Under the pieces are notes generated by a model. That model was not told where the DNA came from. It did no database searches and was given only the letters and a program-made list of their open reading frames with translations. Made by a program: the position numbers and the translations under genes. From AP-15 sp963788085 (GTDB taxonomy: Bacteria; Pseudomonadota; Alphaproteobacteria; ATCC43930; CGMCC-115725): a DNA stretch of 64,000 bases. This document shows, in pieces, positions 54,461-62,956 of the stretch (positions are counted from its first letter, which is position 1; every line of letters begins with the position of its first letter). The stretch is from NCBI GenBank assembly GCA_963788085.1, contig CAWBFS010000048.1, forward strand, positions 1 through 64,000, given 5' to 3'.

Positions 54461-55879
54461 TTATCGCAGGGCGACCGCCTCGGCTGACCGGATGGCTGGC
54501 GGCGCGAGCAAATGGAGCCGCAGGGTCAGCAGGATGGCGACGACCGCGAGCCCGAGGGCCAGGCCCCACCACAGGCCGATTGCGCCATAGCCGAGCGGAA
54601 AGGCGAGCAACCACCCGCCGAGAAAGCCGGCGCCCCAGTACCCGAAGGCAGCCAATATCATCGGGACAAAGGTGTCCCTGTAGCCACGCAGCGCGCCGGC
54701 CGCGATCACCTGCATTCCGTCGAACACCTGGAAGATCGCGGCAATCACGATGAGACGCCGCGCGATCTCATGGTCTCGCGATTGGCCGGGTCGGCGATGT
54801 CGACATAGACTGCGATGATGGCCTCCGGCACGGTCCACAACACCACCGCCGCAGCGCTCATGAACCCGATCCCGAGGGCGAGCGCCACGAAGGCGGCCCG
54901 GCGCGCCGCGAATGCCCGGCCGGCGCCGAGCTCGTAGGCGACCCGCACTGTCGCGGCTTGGCCCAGACCCAGCGGCACCATAAACGGATGCTCGCGCAAT
55001 TGAGGACGAGCTGGTGCGCCCCGAGTGCCGCCGCCCCCAAGAGGCCCATCAGGATGCCGGCGGCAAGGAAGACGCCGACCTCCACCCCCTGATCCCGCCG
55101 ATCGGCAGGCCGAGGCGCAGGATGTTCGCCATCTGCGGTCCAGCTCGCGGCGAAGGCGTTGCGCAGCATACGCAAACCCGCCAGACCCGGCATGATGCGG
55201 GTGCACAGCGCGAGGCCAGCCAGGATCAGCCACTGATTGATCGAGCTCGCATAGCCCGAGCCGGCGACGCCGAGGGCCGGCGCGCCAAGATGGCCGAAGA
55301 TCAGCACCCAGTTCAGCACCGCGTTGCCGGCAACGCAGAGGAGCAGCACCGCCATCACCGCGACGCGTATGCGACAGTGCGGCGAAGAGGCTGCGCAGCA
55401 CCCCAAAGCCGAGAAAAGCGGGCCCACCCCAGCCGAGCGCGCGCAAATAGCGCCCGATCTCAGTCGCGAGTGCGGCATCGTAGCCCAGCCATTCGAGCAG
55501 GCGATCCAAACTCGTCAGCGCGGCGACAAAGGGCAGCGCCAATAGCACGGCGAGTGCGAGGCCGGCGCCGCGCGATCCGACCCGCCGCACGTCGATCGCC
55601 CGCGCCGAGCGCATGCGCGGCGAGCGGCGCCACGGCGAAAAGAATTCCCTGGAGCATGACGCCGATGGTGAAATAAAGCATCCCGCCGAGCCCAGCGGCG
55701 GCGAGGGGCATGGCGCCGAGACGCCCGACCATCACCGTGTCGGTAACGCCCATTGCCATCTGCGCGAGATTGGCCGCAGCGAGCGGCGCCGCCAGCGCAA
55801 GGGTCGCACGCAACTCTGCGCCAATGCCGGACCTTGGGGCACCGTAAAGCGGCTGATCGTGTGGATCGACCGGTTGCAT
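54461..55879 (-). pseudogene. MATE family efflux transporter (NorM-like), broken by several frameshifts
   Basis: The family parts are all present in order but in at least five reading segments: LALAAPLAAANLAQMAMGVT and GLGGMLYFTIGVMLQGILFA (55879-55620), ALGWGGPAFLGFGVLRSLFA, VAGNAVLNWVLIFGHLGAPA, ALGAHQLVLNCASI, GLGQAATVRVAYELGAGRAF, then RRLIVIAAIFQVFDGMQVIA and GYGAIGLWWGLALGLAVVAI to the stop. Each join is a one- or two-base indel. The protein would export drugs or metabolites in exchange for Na+ or H+. Because the amino-acid quality of each segment is high, recent decay or assembly error is more likely than old loss. At this number of breaks no product is expected from the sequence as given. 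Confidence 0.75.
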
Positions 55880-55939
55880 CTGGCTCTCTCGTCTCCGTCG
55901 CAGCTCCGCCGCTGCCGGAGGGAGATCCTCAAAAAGAAA

Positions 55940-55966
55940 GGGCCCCGACCGGTATCGGCGGGGCCC
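55940..55966 (-). terminator. Strong GC hairpin followed by a U-run on the minus strand
   Basis: GGGCCCCG and CGGGGCCC form 8-bp arms around accggtatcgg, which can itself pair. On the minus strand it is followed by TTTCTTTTT (55939-55931), as in an intrinsic terminator. It lies 61 bases upstream of the MATE start, so it may end readthrough or attenuate the MATE transcript. On the plus strand a TTTTT also follows about 12 bases later. Confidence 0.6.
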
Positions 55967-56322
55967 CGTATGGTCGCGTTTTTGGTCGTGTTCACCGCAC
56001 GCGCATATCCTCAGGCCGCCACGGTAGAGGCCTCCAGGCCGCGAAGCAGGCGAATATTACCCTAGCGGTAGTCAATCCCTTTCGCCGGTCGCAGCTGTCC
56101 CTACCGTATCGAACTGCCCCGTTTCGGGTCAAGGGCGGGAAGGTCTGGAATCGGCGCTCTCCCGCCGCTAGATCCTGCCGAGACGAACGGCGAGGTCTGC
56201 CCCTTAACCGACGTTCAGGGTAGAGCCGGGGCAAACCGGCGGCTCGGATGGGAAGAGGACCTTCGCTGGTCGTGCGCGCCGGCGGTACTCGGTATAAGAT
56301 TTGTCCGAGCAGGAAGCACGTC
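55967..56322. other. Intergenic region between the MATE gene and the hydrolase
   Basis: About 356 bases without a supported gene. It contains a good ribosome site only for the hydrolase (AGGAAG before ATG 56323). A GTG-initiated minus-strand frame (VNTTKNATIRG) runs into the terminator hairpin at 55966 like a short leader peptide; it is noted under findings. No repeat or RNA gene was recognised. Confidence 0.4.
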
Positions 56323-57323
56323 ATGCATGCTGGATCGCCGGATCGGGCAAACCGCCGCCGCGCCTCAAGCCTCGCGGTCATTATTGCTGGCTGTCTTGTT
56401 ACGATCCTTGCTGCCAACCTAATCTTGGTTCCTGCTTTGGTTGGTCAGGCGCAGGTTCAGCCGACGGCAGGACCCGTTGGCAGCCCGGAGGGCGTTTGGC
56501 GGGAACAAATCCATTGGATTCCGATGGTCGACGCTGCCGGCAGTCAGCATCTGTTGCAGGCGCGCATCTGTCGTCCACCGGGCGAGATGCCGGCGCGGAC
56601 CGTGGTCATCGCGCATGGCACATTCCCAAACAATCGAAAACGCCAAGCCCGGACGGTGCGAGGGGGAGGCGATGCGGTGGTTTCTCGACCGTGAATTCAT
56701 CGTCGTTATGGCCTTGCGGCGCGGCTATGGCGCGACCGGCGGCGACTGGGTCGAGGGCATTCACCACAAACCAGGCGATGATTACCTTCGTCCCGGACTG
56801 AAACCGCACGGGACATAGCGGCTACGGTCGATTATGCCACTGCACTCCCCTTTGCGCGGTCGCAGGCAGCGGTCGTTATTGGCGTTTCAGGGGGCGTCGG
56901 GGGAACGGTTGCGTACAACTCGATCCCGCATCCCCGCGTGACAGCCCTTATCAGCATGGCCGGCGGACGCGGACAGACCGTCACGGAAAACGGGGTTCGG
57001 CGGCCCAACTCGGGGTTTGGCGGCCGGACCTGCTGATCGATGCCGTCGGACGTTTCGGACAGACCGCGACGACGCCGATGCTTTGGGTCTATAGCGAAAA
57101 CGACAGCTATTTCGCACCGCCGATCGCGGCGTCGCTTTACGACGCCTATACGCGAAACGGCGGCAAGGCGGAGTTCGTGCAGGTCGGTGCATATGGCAAT
57201 GACGGCCATCGCCTCTTCTTCGGAACGGGCGGCTCGCAGATTTGGGGCCCGTTGGTGAAAGCTATCTTGCCCGGCAACCAGCGCAATAGCGCGCGAGGGA
57301 TGAGTGTCGCTGTGGCGAACTAA
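56323..57323 (+). pseudogene. Exported alpha/beta hydrolase, broken by several frameshifts
   Basis: ATG 56323 has AGGAAG upstream, and the first part has a signal-anchor helix (SSLAVIIAGCLVTILAANLI). Hydrolase parts occur in order but in different frames: PARTVVIAHGTFPNN; EGEAMRWFLDREFIVVMALR and RGYGATGG; VVIGVSGGVGGTVAYNS (nucleophile Ser in GVSGG); PMLWVYSENDSYFAPPIAAS (catalytic Asp); and GNDGHRLFFGTGG (catalytic His). At least three indels separate them. The protein resembles dienelactone-hydrolase-like or prolyl-oligopeptidase-like exported esterases. No product is expected from the sequence as given; assembly error remains possible. Confidence 0.65.
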
Positions 57324-57671
57324 GCGAGCCTGGATTGAAACCGGTGGTATCCTGCAACCAACGACTGCTTTCGGCGCATTCTCGTCGTTGCCGCCCGTTC
57401 CGGCGGAGGTCCGTTCATGATCTGATTTGCCGACCTTAGCGTTCGCCACCCACTTTTGGGTCAGCACTAAAATCGAACAGGCTCTCGATCGCTTGGGCCA
57501 GAAAACCCGGGGAGTTCCGACGCCTGTCGAGCGTCGAGGTGTTCGGCGCGCAACGTATCCCTCAGCAGTCGGGATTGGAATTCGCCGCGGCGGTGATTGT
57601 TATTACCGATAGAGCGCCGGGCATCTGGCCGTAAACTTGCCAGCGCCGGCGTAAACTGTAGGAGCGCGCAA
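57324..57671. other. Intergenic region, nothing recognised
   Basis: About 348 bases between the broken hydrolase and the small exported protein. Only short frames without ribosome sites are present. No promoter motif, hairpin or repeat stands out. Confidence 0.45.
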
Positions 57672-57988
57672 ATGACTCTTGGTAAACACTTTGCGCCGAT
57701 CGGTCGCCGCTTGGCCATCGGGGCAGCGGTTCTTGCTGCGGTGGGATTGACCACCGTGACGCGGCCGGCCCATGCCCTTAGCCCCGCCGCCGGGGTAGGA
57801 ATTGGGCTCGGCGCATTTGCGGCAGGGACCGCGCTCGGCGCGGCGGCGAACCCGTACTACAACCCTTATTATAATAATCCGTACGGCTACTACATTACCC
57901 GTCGGCTCCGGCGTATTATCCGGCAGCGCCGTACAATCCGCCGCGGAGCTGTTGGGACCCGTACTATAGGCGTTATTACACCTGCTGA
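57672..57988 (+). CDS. Small exported Tyr/Pro-rich protein (frameshift)
   Basis: ATG 57672 follows AGGAG. A signal peptide (LAIGAAVLAAVGLTTVTRPA, cleavage after AHA) precedes LSPAAGVGIGLGAFAAGTAL, then a Tyr/Asn/Pro stretch (NPYYNPYYNNPYGYY). Near 57890 the frame changes to YPSAPAYYPAAPYNPPRSCW, then DPYYRRYYTC and a stop at 57986-57988. The unshifted frame becomes Arg-rich and unlikely. Such short Gly/Ala helix plus Tyr-rich proteins are common in alphaproteobacterial envelopes and their role is not known. Its end overlaps the end of purB on the opposite strand by 13 bases. Confidence 0.6.
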
Positions 57989-59277
57989 CCGAACACGCGT
58001 GCGAAGATCGTGTCGACGTGTTTGAGGTGGTAGCCGAGATCGAACAGGTGGTCGACGGTGCGCGGATCAAGGAAGCGCGTGATCTCGGGATCGGCCTTCA
58101 GCAGATCGGCGAAGCGGCCTTTGCCGTCCCAGGCGGCCATCGCGTTGCGCTGGACTGCGCGGTAGGCATCTTCCCGGCTCATGCCCGCCTGGGTCAGCGC
58201 GAGCAGCACGCGCTGCGAATCGACGAGACCTCCCAAGGACTTTAGATTCTGCCGCATGCGCTCGGGGTAGACGATGAGCCGGTCGAGCAGCCCCGTCAGG
58301 CGGGCCAGTGCGAAGTCGAGCCCGATTGTCGTGTCCGGTGCGATGACGCGCTCGACCGAGGAGTGGGAGATGTCTCGCTCGTGCCATAGCGCGACGTTCT
58401 CCAGCGCCGGCACGACGGCGGACCGCACGACCCGGGCGAGACCGGTCAAATTCTCGGCGAGGATCGGGTTGCGCTTGTGCGGCATCGCCGAGGAGCCCTT
58501 CTGCCCCGGCGCGAAATACTCCTCGGCCTCGCGGACCTCGGAGCGCTGCAGGTGACGGATCTCGGTGGCGAGCCGCTCGACCGCTGCGGCGACCAGCGCC
58601 AGAACCATGAAGAACTGGGCATGGCGGTCGCGCGGGATGACCTGGGTCGAGATCGGCTCGGGCTCGAGGCCGAGCTTCTCCGCGACGTATTGCTCGACCC
58701 GCGGGTCGATATTGGCGAAGGTCCCGACGGCGCCCGAGATCGCGCAGGTCGCGATCTCTTTGCGCGCCGCGGCGAGGCGGGCGCGGTTGCGGGAAAACTC
58801 GGCATAATGCCCGGCGAGCTTCAATCCGAAGGTCGTCGGCTCGGCGTGGACGCCATGGCTGCGCCCGATGGTCGGCGTGTATTTGTGCTCGAAGGCGCGG
58901 CGCTTCAGCACCGCGAGCAACCGATCGAGATCGGCCAGCAGGATGTCGGCCGCCTGCTTCAGCTGCACCGCGAAGCAGGTGTCGAGAACGTCGCTCGAGG
59001 TCATCCCCTGGTGCACAAAACGCGCCTCGGGGCCGACATGCTCGGCGAGATTGGTCAGAAACGCGATGACGTCGTGGCGGGTCTCGCGCTCGATCTCGTC
59101 GATGCGCTCGACCTCGAAGCCGCCACGCTCCCAGACGGCGCGAGCGGCGCTCTCCGGGATGATTCCCAGCGCCGCCTGCGCGTCGCAAGCATATGCTTCG
59201 ATCTCGAACCAGATCCGGTAGCGGTTCTCCGGCGACCAGACCCTCGTCATCTCGGGTCGGCTGTAGCGCGGGATCAT
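57976..59277 (-). CDS. purB: Adenylosuccinate lyase
   Basis: 433 residues, intact. The fumarase/aspartase superfamily signature GQKGSSAMPHKRNPILAEN lies near residue 270. The active-site regions TSSDVLDTCFAVQLKQAADI and YTPTIGRSHGVHAEPTTFGL are present. It acts twice in purine synthesis, releasing fumarate from SAICAR and adenylosuccinate. The start overlaps the stop of the RluA-type gene (ATGA at 59274-59277), so they are translated together. Confidence 0.96.
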   Translation of the reverse strand: MIPRYSRPEMTRVWSPENRYRIWFEIEAYACDAQAALGIIPESAARAVWERGGFEVERIDEIERETRHDVIAFLTNLAEHVGPEARFVHQGMTSSDVLDTCFAVQLKQAADILLADLDRLLAVLKRRAFEHKYTPTIGRSHGVHAEPTTFGLKLAGHYAEFSRNRARLAAARKEIATCAISGAVGTFANIDPRVEQYVAEKLGLEPEPISTQVIPRDRHAQFFMVLALVAAAVERLATEIRHLQRSEVREAEEYFAPGQKGSSAMPHKRNPILAENLTGLARVVRSAVVPALENVALWHERDISHSSVERVIAPDTTIGLDFALARLTGLLDRLIVYPERMRQNLKSLGGLVDSQRVLLALTQAGMSREDAYRAVQRNAMAAWDGKGRFADLLKADPEITRFLDPRTVDHLFDLGYHLKHVDTIFARVFGQQV

Positions 59278-60086
59278 GCCGTCGGGACCTCTTGGTAGCC
59301 CAGCCCCCGCAGTGCCGCGAGTATATGGGGCGGGACCGGAGCGGTGATCTCGAGCGGAGGCCGCAGCGGGTAGAGTGGCAAAGAGATCGAGCGCGCGTAA
59401 AGCATCAGCGGTTCTGCGCTTCCGCCATCTCCGTACACACGGTCGCCGACGACGGGGCAGCCGAGTTCGGCGCAATGGACGCGCAGCTGATGGGTCCGGC
59501 CGGTGCGCGGCCTCAGCTCCAGCCAGGCACGTCCGTCCGCGGCTCCGCAAACACGGTAGTCGGTGATTGCCCTTTGTCCGGCGGGATCGACGATCATGCG
59601 CCAGCCACTGCTTCGATTGAGCTTCCTGAGCCCGGTCTCGATGCGTCCCTCGGTCTCGGGCGGGCGGCCCTCGACCACGGCCCAATAGACTTTCTCCACC
59701 TCCCCGCCGGCGAACAACGCGCCTACCCGCCGCAGCGCCTTCGGATGCCGCCCTAATACCAGGCAGCCGCTGGTGTCGCGATCGAGCCTATGGGCGAGCG
59801 CCGGCGGGTGCGGTAGGCCGAAGCGCAGCTCGTCGAACCGGCTTTCGAGATTGGGTCCGCCACCGGGGCCGGGATGAACCGCAATCCCCGCCGGCTTGTC
59901 GATGACGATGATCAGCCCATCGCGATAAAGGACGCGGTCGGCGAGAATTCCGTCACCCCGGCCCCCTCCCGGCCCCCTCCCTAACCCTCCCCCGCTTGCG
60001 GGGAAGGGAAGGGTGGGGGCAACGCGGGGAGGGGGAGTGGCCGGCGAAGCAAGAGGGTGAGGGGCAAGCCCCGACCGCGGTCGCAT
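59274..60086 (-). CDS. RluA family pseudouridine synthase
   Basis: The catalytic Asp is in LAHRLDRDTSGCLVLGRHPK and other family blocks are IIVIDKPAGIAVHPGPGGG, RTGRTHQLRVHCAELGCPVV and GDRVYGDGG. It modifies uridine in rRNA or tRNA. The first 45 residues of the longest frame pass through the GC-rich repeat at 59955-60060 (PATPPPRVAPTLPFPASGGG) and do not look like the family. The fold begins near DGILADRVLYRDGLIIVIDK. No ATG lies close, so either the 5' end was altered by the repeat or a non-ATG start is used. Overlaps purB by four bases. Confidence 0.82.
   Translation of the reverse strand: MRPRSGLAPHPLASPATPPPRVAPTLPFPASGGGLGRGPGGGRGDGILADRVLYRDGLIIVIDKPAGIAVHPGPGGGPNLESRFDELRFGLPHPPALAHRLDRDTSGCLVLGRHPKALRRVGALFAGGEVEKVYWAVVEGRPPETEGRIETGLRKLNRSSGWRMIVDPAGQRAITDYRVCGAADGRAWLELRPRTGRTHQLRVHCAELGCPVVGDRVYGDGGSAEPLMLYARSISLPLYPLRPPLEITAPVPPHILAALRGLGYQEVPTA
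59955..60060. repeat. GC-rich inverted repeat at the 5' end of the RluA-type gene
   Basis: ccctccctaaccctcccccg and cttgcggggaagggaagggt form a long imperfect hairpin at about 59975-60017, followed by a further purine-rich stretch (ggggagggggagtgg). It resembles the intergenic repeat at 34108-34240. It lies upstream of, or within, the first codons of the RluA-type gene. Confidence 0.6.
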
Positions 60087-60094
60087 CGATTGGG

Positions 60095-60976
60095 CTACTC
60101 AGCTGCGTCCCGCGATGGGGCGGAGCGGAACCGCGTGCGCAGCGCCTCCCATTCGTCTGCCCCGAAACGGCGGAACATCTCCGGCACGGTGATCTCCTTG
60201 ACCGGCATCGGATGGCGGTGGCTCCTCTTCAACTCAGCCAACATCTGATCGCATATTCCGATCACGCTCTTGATCAACAGCCCCGGCACGATCGCCAGCT
60301 TGTAGCCCATCGCCTCGGCCTCCCCCAGATCGAGATCGGGTGTCTTGCCGCCTCGTACAACATTGAGGAGGCAAGGTCCGTTGACCAGCCGCGGCACCGC
60401 GGCGACCTCCTGTTGCGTTTGCGGCGCCTCGACAAAGGCCATGTCGGCGCCGGCGGTGAGCGCCGCGTTGGCTCGGCCAACGGCCTCATCCAAGCCTGCG
60501 ACGGCCCGCGAATCGGTGCGTGCGATGATCATGAAATCCTGGTCGCGACGGGCAGCCGCCGCGGCGCGGATCTTGGCAAGGTAGTCCTCGCGCGGGATGA
60601 CCTGCTTGCCTTCGAGATGGCCGCATTTCTTCGGGAAGTCCTGATCCTCGATGTGAATCCCGGCAACGCCGCTGCGCTCGAATTCGCGAACCGTGCGGAA
60701 GACGTTGAGCTCGTTGCCGTAGCCGGTATCGGCATCGGCGATGACGGGCAGTTCGACGGCGGCGGCGATGCGCCCGGCATTGGCCACCATCTCGGACATC
60801 GTGACGAGGCCAAAGTCCGGATATCCCAGGGTCGCCGCGGTGCCGGCTCCGGTCATGTAGACCGCAGAGAAGCTCGCCTGTTCGATGAGCTTGGCGGTGA
60901 TGCAATCGTACGCCCCGGGCGCCACCACCATCCCGTCCCGTTGCAGCAAAGCGCGGAAACGGCTCGCTTGCGTCAT
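60095..60976 (-). CDS. Isocitrate lyase/PEP mutase family protein (carboxyvinyl-carboxyphosphonate mutase-like)
   Basis: 293 residues, a TIM-barrel enzyme of the ICL/PEPM family: DGMVVAPGAYDCITAKLIEQ, VIADADTGYGNELNVFRTVR (metal-binding Asp), AGIHIEDQDFPKKCGHLEGK (Lys-Lys-Cys-Gly-His active-site loop), FMIIARTDSRAVAGLDEAVG. Members cleave or isomerise C-C or C-P bonds, for example 2-methylisocitrate lyase, oxaloacetate decarboxylase or phosphonate mutases. The KKCGH loop is shared by the lyases. The exact substrate is open. It is divergent from the cupin with a 59-base gap. Confidence 0.85.
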   Translation of the reverse strand: MTQASRFRALLQRDGMVVAPGAYDCITAKLIEQASFSAVYMTGAGTAATLGYPDFGLVTMSEMVANAGRIAAAVELPVIADADTGYGNELNVFRTVREFERSGVAGIHIEDQDFPKKCGHLEGKQVIPREDYLAKIRAAAAARRDQDFMIIARTDSRAVAGLDEAVGRANAALTAGADMAFVEAPQTQQEVAAVPRLVNGPCLLNVVRGGKTPDLDLGEAEAMGYKLAIVPGLLIKSVIGICDQMLAELKRSHRHPMPVKEITVPEMFRRFGADEWEALRTRFRSAPSRDAAE

Positions 60977-61035
60977 CCGCTCCTCCGATAATACCGCTCT
61001 AAGATAAGGCTAGAGCGCGATCGGCGGAGGGGCAA

Positions 61036-61440
61036 ATGCATGTTTTCAATTTAAGGGCCGAGCAGGCTTTCGACCCCAAGAAGCACATGGAGAGGGTGCT
61101 CGGCAGGATCGACGAGGGGGATGTCACGGTCGCCTGCTGGGAACCGGGGCAAACCAGCCCCTATCACTGCCACCCCAATGCGACCGAGATCTATTTATGC
61201 TTCGAGGGCGGCGGCAGGATGCGCACCCCTACCGAGACCGTCGATATCACGCCGGGCAGCTTCGTGGTCCATCCCCGCGGCGAACTGCACGAATACATCA
61301 ACGGCCCGCGACGCACCCTCTTGTTCCGCGTGCGCTACGGCGAGGAAATGTCCGGCCGCACCAAGGAATGGCCGAGCAACCCGGACTGGACCCCGCGGCC
61401 CCAGGACATCGCGTATTTCGGCCGTAACCCAGGGGCGTAG
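61036..61440 (+). CDS. Cupin-domain protein
   Basis: 134 residues forming one cupin barrel. Motif 1 is TSPYHCHPNATEIYLCFEGG (His, His, Glu ligands) and motif 2 PGSFVVHPRGELHEYINGPR (His). The tail (SGRTKEWPSNPDWTPRPQDI) is family-like. It is probably a metal-dependent isomerase, dioxygenase or binding protein for a small acid. Divergent from the ICL/PEPM gene, so a joint role in organic-acid metabolism is possible. Confidence 0.82.
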   Translation: MHVFNLRAEQAFDPKKHMERVLGRIDEGDVTVACWEPGQTSPYHCHPNATEIYLCFEGGGRMRTPTETVDITPGSFVVHPRGELHEYINGPRRTLLFRVRYGEEMSGRTKEWPSNPDWTPRPQDIAYFGRNPGA

Positions 61441-61491
61441 GATCGCGCCCGCGCGGTTATTCCTCCGCTCGGACGGGCCATCGGCCTCGCT

Positions 61492-61805
61492 TCACCGCTG
61501 CTCGAGCCGCGGATCCACCCAGGCCGGTTGATTGTCGGGGATCGCTCCGGAATCGGCGCGCGCGACGCGCTCCTCGGTGCTTGGGGCGGTCTCGTACTTC
61601 GACGCGGGCCGATCGAGCCGCGGGTCGATCCAAGCCGGTTGATTGTAGGGGGTTGCCTCGGAATCGGCGCGCGCCACGTGCACCTCGGTGCTTGGGGCGG
61701 TCTCGTCCTTCGACGCGGGCCGCTCGAGCCGCGGATCGACCCAAGCTGGTTGATTGTAAGGGATTGCCTCGGAATCGGTGCGCGCAACAGCGTCTCGGAG
61801 GCTGG
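61492..61805 (-). repeat. Three 111-bp tandem repeats in the rlpA-like gene
   Basis: Each unit encodes VAR-x-DSEA-x-PYNQPAW-x-DPRLxRPASKxETAPSTE (37 residues). On the plus strand they lie at about 61500-61580, 61590-61690 and 61700-61790, with the last copy truncated at the C-terminus. They differ at a few codons, mostly silent or conservative, which suggests selection on the protein. Confidence 0.75.
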
Positions 61806-62381
61806 AGCAGTCCCCCTGCTCGGCGCTCGGCCACTCGCAACGGGTTCGACGCTGACGGCGGCGACGCCGCTGCGAACGACACCGATCTCTTCGGCGGCAC
61901 GCGGCGAAAGATCAATAATGAAACGCCGCCGATAGGGACCCCGATCGTTGATCTTGACGACCACAGCACGGCCGGTGTCGAGGTTTGTAACTTTTGCGTA
62001 GGAAGCAAGCGGTAGCGAACGATGGGCAGCCGTTGGGGTGATCCAATCGAGAATCTCGCCGCTAGCGGTACGGGACCCCACCCAATTGTACCAAGCCGCT
62101 CTGCCGATCTCGCTTTTTCCGGTCGTATGCACGGGGCCCAGATAGGCATCTGCTGGACCTTCGGCCGATTGGTGGAACGGAGTTGGCGTGGCGCGAGCTC
62201 GCGGGAGCATCCGCGCCGCAGGACGGGAACCGGGCTGTGCCGGGCCATATTTCGGCTCTGACATGTTTCCCTGCAGCTGGCCAGGATGCGGCGATGAGTT
62301 TTTGCCCGGCGTCTTGGCGATTGTGCCGGTCGAGATCATAAGACACGCGAGCGAAAGGCCGATCGTTTGGCGCATTGCCAT
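61492..62381 (-). CDS. rlpA: RlpA-like lytic transglycosylase with C-terminal 37-residue repeats (one frameshift)
   Basis: Start at ATG 62381 (AGGGGGG upstream), signal peptide MRQTIGLSLACLMISTGTIA. The RlpA/double-psi barrel core is in ASYAKVTNLDTGRAVVVKIN, then DRGPYRRRFIIDLSPRAAEE, with the acidic catalytic-type Asp. Near 61845 the frame changes; the natural continuation is EWPSAEQGDCSSLRDAVART, followed by three 37-residue repeats to the stop at 61492. The unshifted frame gives an Arg/Pro stretch that would extend to about 61335. RlpA acts at the septum on denuded glycan; the usual SPOR domain is absent here, replaced by the repeats. Confidence 0.75.
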
Positions 62382-62956
62382 TGCTTTGCCCCCCTTTGCT
62401 GGGCACTCCCCGGCTGCAGGCAATAGCGGTCCTGCCGCCATGCCAATCGTATTGGATGAACGAGGAAGTGCAGATCGGTGTCTTCCCGGATTGTCCCCGA
62501 CAAACCGGGCAGGACAGGTAGGAACATGCGAGGCTAAACAGGCTAAAACGGCCGTGTCAACCCCACCATTCTTTTTTTCTGAGACGTTAGAAGCTCGGCT
62601 GCGGTGTTGAGGCCACAGAGGCTGTGTCCTTCGGATTACTAGAGATATTCTTTAGGAAATGTCGAATTTTACTTTGACATTAACTCTTCGTCCGCGGTGA
62701 GTCAAAAATAGCACGATACCCGTCAAAAACGTGGCATTACGGTTTTGCTCGTAAAGTGTGGCCCGGGGCAAAACCCAGCGTGGAGGTTTATTTACGGCGA
62801 TTGGCTCTCGCGCGGGGATCGGCCGGCCGGCAATAGGCTCGCACGAATAGAGGTGCTGTGGCGCACGACTTGCCGCCTTCGACCGCGGTTGCAGAGCGCG
62901 AAGCACTCGGTGAGACTGCTTCAAGCGTCCAGATACCCGATAGAAGGAGAGCGACG
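62382..62956. other. Intergenic region between rlpA and the M20 gene
   Basis: About 575 bases with no supported gene. There is an A/T-richer stretch (62560-62760). TTGACA occurs at about 62673 without a convincing -10 box. No repeat or hairpin with T-run was recognised. The last part carries the ribosome site GAAGGAGAG for the M20 gene. Confidence 0.5.

Noticed and set aside
62673..62702. Sigma-70 promoter with TTGACA before the M20 gene
   Set aside because: The -35-like word is perfect but there is no acceptable -10 box at 16-18 bases, and it is about 280 bases from the gene.
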